NCBI RefSeq assembly: GCF_000003815.2
Contig: NC_049980.1
Span: forward strand, 30,745,045-30,807,044
DNA length: 62,000 bases
DNA from: Branchiostoma floridae
Lineage: Eukaryota; Chordata; Leptocardii; Amphioxiformes; Branchiostomatidae
Direction of reading: 5' to 3'
A program made the position numbers and the translations under genes. The notes under the pieces were generated by a model. That model searched no databases and was not told the DNA's origin. It worked only from the letters and a program-made list of their open reading frames with translations. Shown one piece after another: positions 57,719 through 62,000 of this stretch (the first letter of the stretch is position 1; every line of letters starts with the position of its first letter).

Positions 57719-60700
57719 CTGCAACAAGAAATCAAAGGTCTCATAGAAAACTTAAAGCAGTCATTTTCAACTGAGATGAGAGTAGAAGTGGCAGCAAGTA
57801 GAATATCAGATATCTCTGTGGACTATTAAGATTTTTGTGAAGCACTTCTTTCTTTGTTATTTTGAATTTCTCAATTCACCCTTGATAAGATGAGTTTTAA
57901 GGTTACAGATATAAAAATGTTACATTAACACCAGCAAATTCATAAACTGTTCTTCACAACTGTACTTCACAAAAGAAGGTTACAACAATAGCCTGGTAAG
58001 TAGCAACTGTCTACTGTCTAGCAAAATTGTTCCTTACCTGGTTTGATGTCATATTTTCCTCTCTCATCAAGTTTGAGTAGCTCCTGCAGACAAGAGAGAC
58101 AGGGTTGGCATACATGTAACTCAGGATTCTAGTTTAAGGCTTAATAAGATATACAGAGGCTAGTCTGGTGGTAGCATTCATCCATATTTGAACTGGCCAA
58201 CAGCAAATAGAGAGCTAAAGCTGATACTGCTACCTTTGGGGTATGAAAAAGTTGATATGAATGCCCATGGAAAGCACAGCTGCTAGCCTGTAAAAAGTTG
58301 ATGGGTGAAAAAATATTGTTCCTCAATATACAGGCCCCTTAACCCCCTCAGTTCAAGGAGATTTTATCAAAGAGCTCCTTGCTCCTATTTTTTTTACTCG
58401 CTGATCGTTTGTAATATAACTTGCATTTGTATGTTCATGTGTTTTTTAGGCTTACTGTAACAAATTTGAAAGGCCTGAAAAGGCCTCAATTCAATCCTGC
58501 TCATGAACCTTTGCTTATGTGAAATAAAACATTGTATCACTGTAAAAACTGCACCTTTTTTCTTCCTCTTCTTTTCTTCTCCTCTCCTCCTCCTTCTCTC
58601 GGTCCCTCTGTTCTTTCAGCTTCTTCTTGGCGTCCTGTCGCTCGGCTGCGTCACGCTCCTCCCGCTCCGCTCTCAGGTCCGGCTGGCTCTCCACCTTCGT
58701 TTTGTTCAGCCGGTTAACGATCTCGTTTAGTCTCTTCTCTACTGCGATTACCCTGACCTGGAATGGATAAGGTCATGTGGTTACAAAAGGTTACAACGTC
58801 AGAGTTTAAAAACATTCAGGTTGTTAACCAATTTCAATTAAGTATCATATCCATCTGTGTGTCAGGAAAATTCAAATAGTAGGTTAATTTACCTTGGAGA
58901 ATGTTATAGCAGATTTTCAAAAGCTTAAAACTGGTACAGGCTGCTTTCTCTACTTGCATACCAGTGAGCACTTAAGAGAAAGGGTATATGGAAGTTTAAC
59001 ACACTCCACACCAGGTGACTGCGTGGCTCAAGGGCTAAAGAAACAGATAAACATCACCCCATATGCCAAATGGTGCGGCAAGGATATTACTTTTTATGGG
59101 AAACCCTATGATGTGTCTATACCGGAAGAAATGATCTACAAAGCACAACAACTAGTAACTGATAACAAAACACTACAGCTCTCCTCACCTCTCTCTGCTT
59201 GTGGAATCCGACCTGTCCCACGTCCATATTGGCAGTCTTCTTCAGGTTCTCGAAAGGTGTGTAGACAACAGTAATGTTGTTTGCCTTGTTGCCTAGCAAT
59301 TGAATGAAACAGAAGATATTTGCAAATATCTTAAATTTGATAAAAATCACATCATCATCAGGAACAGCTCCTGCAAAACAGTAAGGATTGGCAAAGCAGA
59401 AATATGATGCTAACATATTGGCCAAAATATCATGTACCACTTAAAATGTATAATGTCTTTGTCACCTCTGTGAACTGAGCTATTGTTTTCTGTGTGCCTG
59501 TTTAAGTCTGCATGTCGTTTTTGGTTTGTCTGTTTGTGTTTTTCCTGTTATATATTTTCCATATGCTACATGATTAATCAAAATGTTTGATACTGATGAT
59601 ATCAACAGATTTATACTGTCGTTTGGCAAACTGACCAGACCAGCTTGGGTTGCTGATGAACTTGTCTTATCCCCTTGCCCTGGAAGGCTGGAACATACAT
59701 GAAGTGAGGAACTTCCTACATGCAACTTATCAGCCAGCAAAAGGGTATGTCACCCCGCAAGGGGTGGTATTACCTTGTCGTGTATGTACGTTGACCAATG
59801 ATGATGATGACATGTAACTTACCTTGAATGCTGTTAGCCTTAACCAGTTGAGCACAGTCCGTTAGCACAGCTGCAGGTATACTCTCTACTGTCTCTCCCT
59901 GCAAACACAAGAGCCAGAAACATAAGACACAAAGAAAAAATGCTACCTCTAAGAGCTAGCATTTTTTCAGGAGAGGGGCAACTACATACTCTCCCTTTGC
60001 AGCAAGGGGCTGAAAAGACCCCTTTCCAAACTCAGGCGGCATTATGAAATCAGTTTTCCAGGGAGCATAATCTTAGTGACAATGAGCATCAGGTGATACT
60101 TGTAATAAGTCTACCTTTTAATTCTAATTGGGGCCTTAACTAAAATTAGAGGGTTGCACTGGTCAACGTTGCAATCCCAAATTTCATCATCCCTTACACC
60201 AACGATTCATTCATTCATTCACTCACTCTCCGAACCTGTTATGTTACGCCCACACTTGGTAACCACTTCACACATTCCCCTCACCTTGGGCAGCCTGAGG
60301 TAGACATGAGCAGACGACATCTTGTCCACATGAAACCTGAGAGACACAAGAATACACTGTTATACAGATTTAAGATACTCTTCCTATTGAGATCATTGAA
60401 TCAACCTATAATAGAAAAAATATGAGACTTCATTTTCAGCTGTTTTCGAAGAAGAAGTCAAACCCCGTAATAGTAACTAAACTATATACTAAACCCCATA
60501 ATAGGGTTTAGGCTCCTTTGTTTTCAGTCTTGCGAGGGTTGGACATTGCAGGATGTCATTCAGGAGATCAGACAAAAACAACATCTCAACTGTATATACC
60601 CCTGTAACTAACAGTAACATGGCAGACAAACGTACCAAACATCTTCTGGCCATCCCCATCTCAGCAACTCTTCATCTGAAAAAGTGATGCAGCTGACTCT

Positions 60701-61090
60701 TATCATTCAAGTGATCATTCAAGAAAATCACACATCCACAAGCATGCGAGATATGGCATCGGATCCCCTGTTACAAAATGTTTGACTGGCAGATAGCACT
60801 GGGTACTAGTAACGTTACAGCGAACCGGTACAAAACCGTTTTTCTTATTGGACCGGTCAAAAAACGGACCTGAAAAAATTAGGTGGACCGGATGTTGGAC
60901 CTATTACAAAATTAACAGATTATTTGATCAGGAATTCACACGTTTTGGTGCTTGCAGGTGGAAGAAAATAACAAGAGTGAAGTAGTGTAGAGTTTATAGT
61001 CATTTCTACCAAGTTTTACAGTCAATGATAAAGTCAACTTACTTTCATATTTGTCCAATCCCATGTAAATCTTCATGGGTGGGTCAACAA
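57686..61090 (-). CDS. CCDC25: CCDC25, 5'-incomplete (8 exons)
   Basis: CCDC25 is a conserved eukaryotic protein of about 208 residues with an NFACT-R/DUF814-type domain and a charged C-terminal coil. In mammals it was reported as a membrane sensor of extracellular-trap DNA. The exons, read downward, are 61090-61043, 60675-60636, 60336-60285, 59898-59823, 59292-59189, 58757-58555, 58083-58038 and 57718-57686. They give about 200 residues in one frame with consistent phases. Signatures seen: [71 protein letters not shown], a Lys/Arg/Glu coil and the acidic end DVMDDEDDFI. The first exon, encoding the usual MVFYFTS start, was not found up to position 62000 and is either beyond the window or too short to see. 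Confidence 0.92.
58038..58083 (-). CDS. CCDC25: CCDC25 exon, 46 nt
   Basis: SYSNLMREENMTSNQ, like the SYSSLM...NMSSN end of vertebrate CCDC25. Confidence 0.88.
58555..58757 (-). CDS. CCDC25: CCDC25 exon, charged coil, 203 nt
   Basis: VRVIAVEKRLNEIVNRLNKT, then a long Glu/Arg/Lys helix. The donor is gtgcag. Confidence 0.92.
59189..59292 (-). CDS. CCDC25: CCDC25 exon, 104 nt
   Basis: [20 protein letters not shown], then [14 protein letters not shown], the most conserved block of the family. Confidence 0.94.
59823..59898 (-). CDS. CCDC25: CCDC25 exon, 76 nt
   Basis: GETVESIPAAVLTDCAQLVK, then ANSIQG, matching the middle of CCDC25. Confidence 0.92.
60285..60336 (-). CDS. CCDC25: CCDC25 exon, 52 nt
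   Basis: [17 protein letters not shown], the NFACT-R motif with conserved His. Confidence 0.92.
60636..60675 (-). CDS. CCDC25: CCDC25 exon, 40 nt
   Basis: [14 protein letters not shown] with both end codons split; [12 protein letters not shown] continues into the next exon. Confidence 0.9.
60801..61025. mobile_element. Partial copy of the 1949-2377 element
   Basis: Shares with 1967-2174 the accggtacaaaaccg, cttattggaccggtc, aggtggaccggatgttgg and ctaccaagttttacagtcaa segments. It lies in a CCDC25 intron and stops about 17 bases from a splice donor. Confidence 0.7.
61043..61090 (-). CDS. CCDC25: CCDC25 exon (first visible)
   Basis: [15 protein letters not shown] between a tttttcag acceptor and a gtaagt donor. 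Its donor lies about 17 bases from the end of a dispersed repeat copy. Confidence 0.88.
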
Positions 61091-61452
61091 CTGAAAAAAA
61101 TACGTATGAGCCATGGGTGAACAATCATTGGCTGATTTTTACCTGCCTTATCTATCAAATTATCTAGAAGGTAGTCCAAACTCGACAGTCTGACTTATTG
61201 TCGAGTCTGATTGATCCTACAGTCGACATCTATATCTTGCAGTCAGCCCCCACCAAGTTAGCTACTGTACATCTTGAAATGTTTGCTGTGCTGTAAAATC
61301 ATGACACCCCCCAAATTTATTTTCACGCTGCTATAGGATTGTTTCGACTGCAAACTCAAAACACCATGAAAACAAACTTTTCGCTCTAACAGCAAAGATA
61401 AAAGAATTTACTGTACTTCTCTTTACTATAGATAAGCGTGATATGTCCACAG

Positions 61453-61470
61453 CCCCCCCCCCCCCCCCCC
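61453..61470. repeat. Poly-C tract, 18 bases
   Basis: An uninterrupted run of C upstream of the retroelement fragment. Such a tract is prone to length errors in sequencing. Confidence 0.9.
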
Positions 61471-61580
61471 TCAACATACAAGGCAAATTATTATTCTCCA
61501 AAGATAGTAACGTTTACAGGCACTGCTGAATCCCACACAGCTACTGAGGCGCTGGAGTCCTGGAGTGTTGACAAATGTAA

Positions 61581-62000
61581 CACCCTTCGACACACACCTG
61601 AGAGAGTGCCAAGCGATGGAGTTTTCCAGAATACTAATGAAAAGCAAGAACACACCCATAGGACAAATGATGAGCAGGTGGAAAGCGGCGGAAAATGAAA
61701 AGACACCATCAACATTAACACGGCTGGACAGATGCTACAAACACTGTATGGGGAAGAAAGCTGCCATACAAGTGGAAGAGGAATATAAGTATGAAAAGGA
61801 CACATTGTCTTTCAAACCTGTAAGAACGAGGAAAATATTCCAGATACAAGACGCACTAAACAAGAAGGAAGGTACAGAAGAGGTGCAGAAGCTGTTGGGA
61901 AGAGTCACACGTGATGAAATCCTATGTTTTACGGACGGCTCTACACTGGGTAATCCTGGCCCAACGGGAAGCGCAGCTGTTGTTTACCTTAATGGCCTAA
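61581..62000 (+). mobile_element. Non-LTR retrotransposon fragment, RNase H domain (cut by window end)
   Basis: An open frame without a start codon runs from after TAA 61578-61580 to the window end. The last part reads ILCFTDGSTLGNPGPTGSAA, the first strand of RNase H with its catalytic Asp. Upstream residues resemble the basic, Cys-bearing tract between reverse transcriptase and RNase H. The element continues to the right. Confidence 0.7.

Overview
The window is animal nuclear DNA. It holds many short exons with GT...AG introns, multidomain metazoan proteins and a dense load of short inverted-repeat transposons and tRNA-derived SINEs. Gene content, intron density and the style of repeats fit a cephalochordate (Branchiostoma, amphioxus) best. 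That assignment is inference: no species-specific sequence was checked.

Three protein genes are readable. (1) Positions 758-14573, plus strand: the 3' 22 exons of a TRPA1-like cation channel. They encode ankyrin repeats, the S1-S6 channel domain and a C-terminal coiled coil, about 945 residues. The 5' exons lie before the window. (2) Positions 16736-55730, plus strand: a complete 50-exon gene for a MUC4-like type I membrane protein of about 3,667 residues. Its order is signal peptide, nine quartets of EGF-like domains separated by Gly/Ser/Asp/Tyr and Pro/Ser/Tyr linkers, NIDO, AMOP, vWD with a C8-like tail, a cadherin-like domain, EGF and calcium-binding EGF domains, an unrecognised membrane-proximal region cut by a run of five arginines, one transmembrane helix, and a tail with an NPAY motif. 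(3) Positions 57686-61090, minus strand, convergent with gene 2: CCDC25, with eight exons visible and the first coding exon not found.

Reading phase was added up across every junction of all three gene models and is consistent throughout.

The EGF part of gene 2 grew by tandem duplication of a six-exon unit of roughly 3.1 kb in which every exon is phase 1-1. Units 2 and 3 are still very similar in their introns. A 326-bp MITE sits in unit 2 only, so it arrived after that duplication. The downstream half of unit 3 resembles an upstream half unit more than it resembles unit 2, which points to unequal crossover or gene conversion.

Between and inside the genes lie inverted-repeat elements (a foldback of about 1.26 kb, Harbinger-like, pogo/Tigger-like and 9-bp-TSD MITEs), six tRNA-like SINE heads, repeats whose core resembles a hammerhead ribozyme, several minisatellites (one copies a splice donor) and, at the right edge, the RNase H part of a non-LTR retrotransposon. 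The three genes have no obvious joint pathway; all three encode or resemble membrane-associated proteins.
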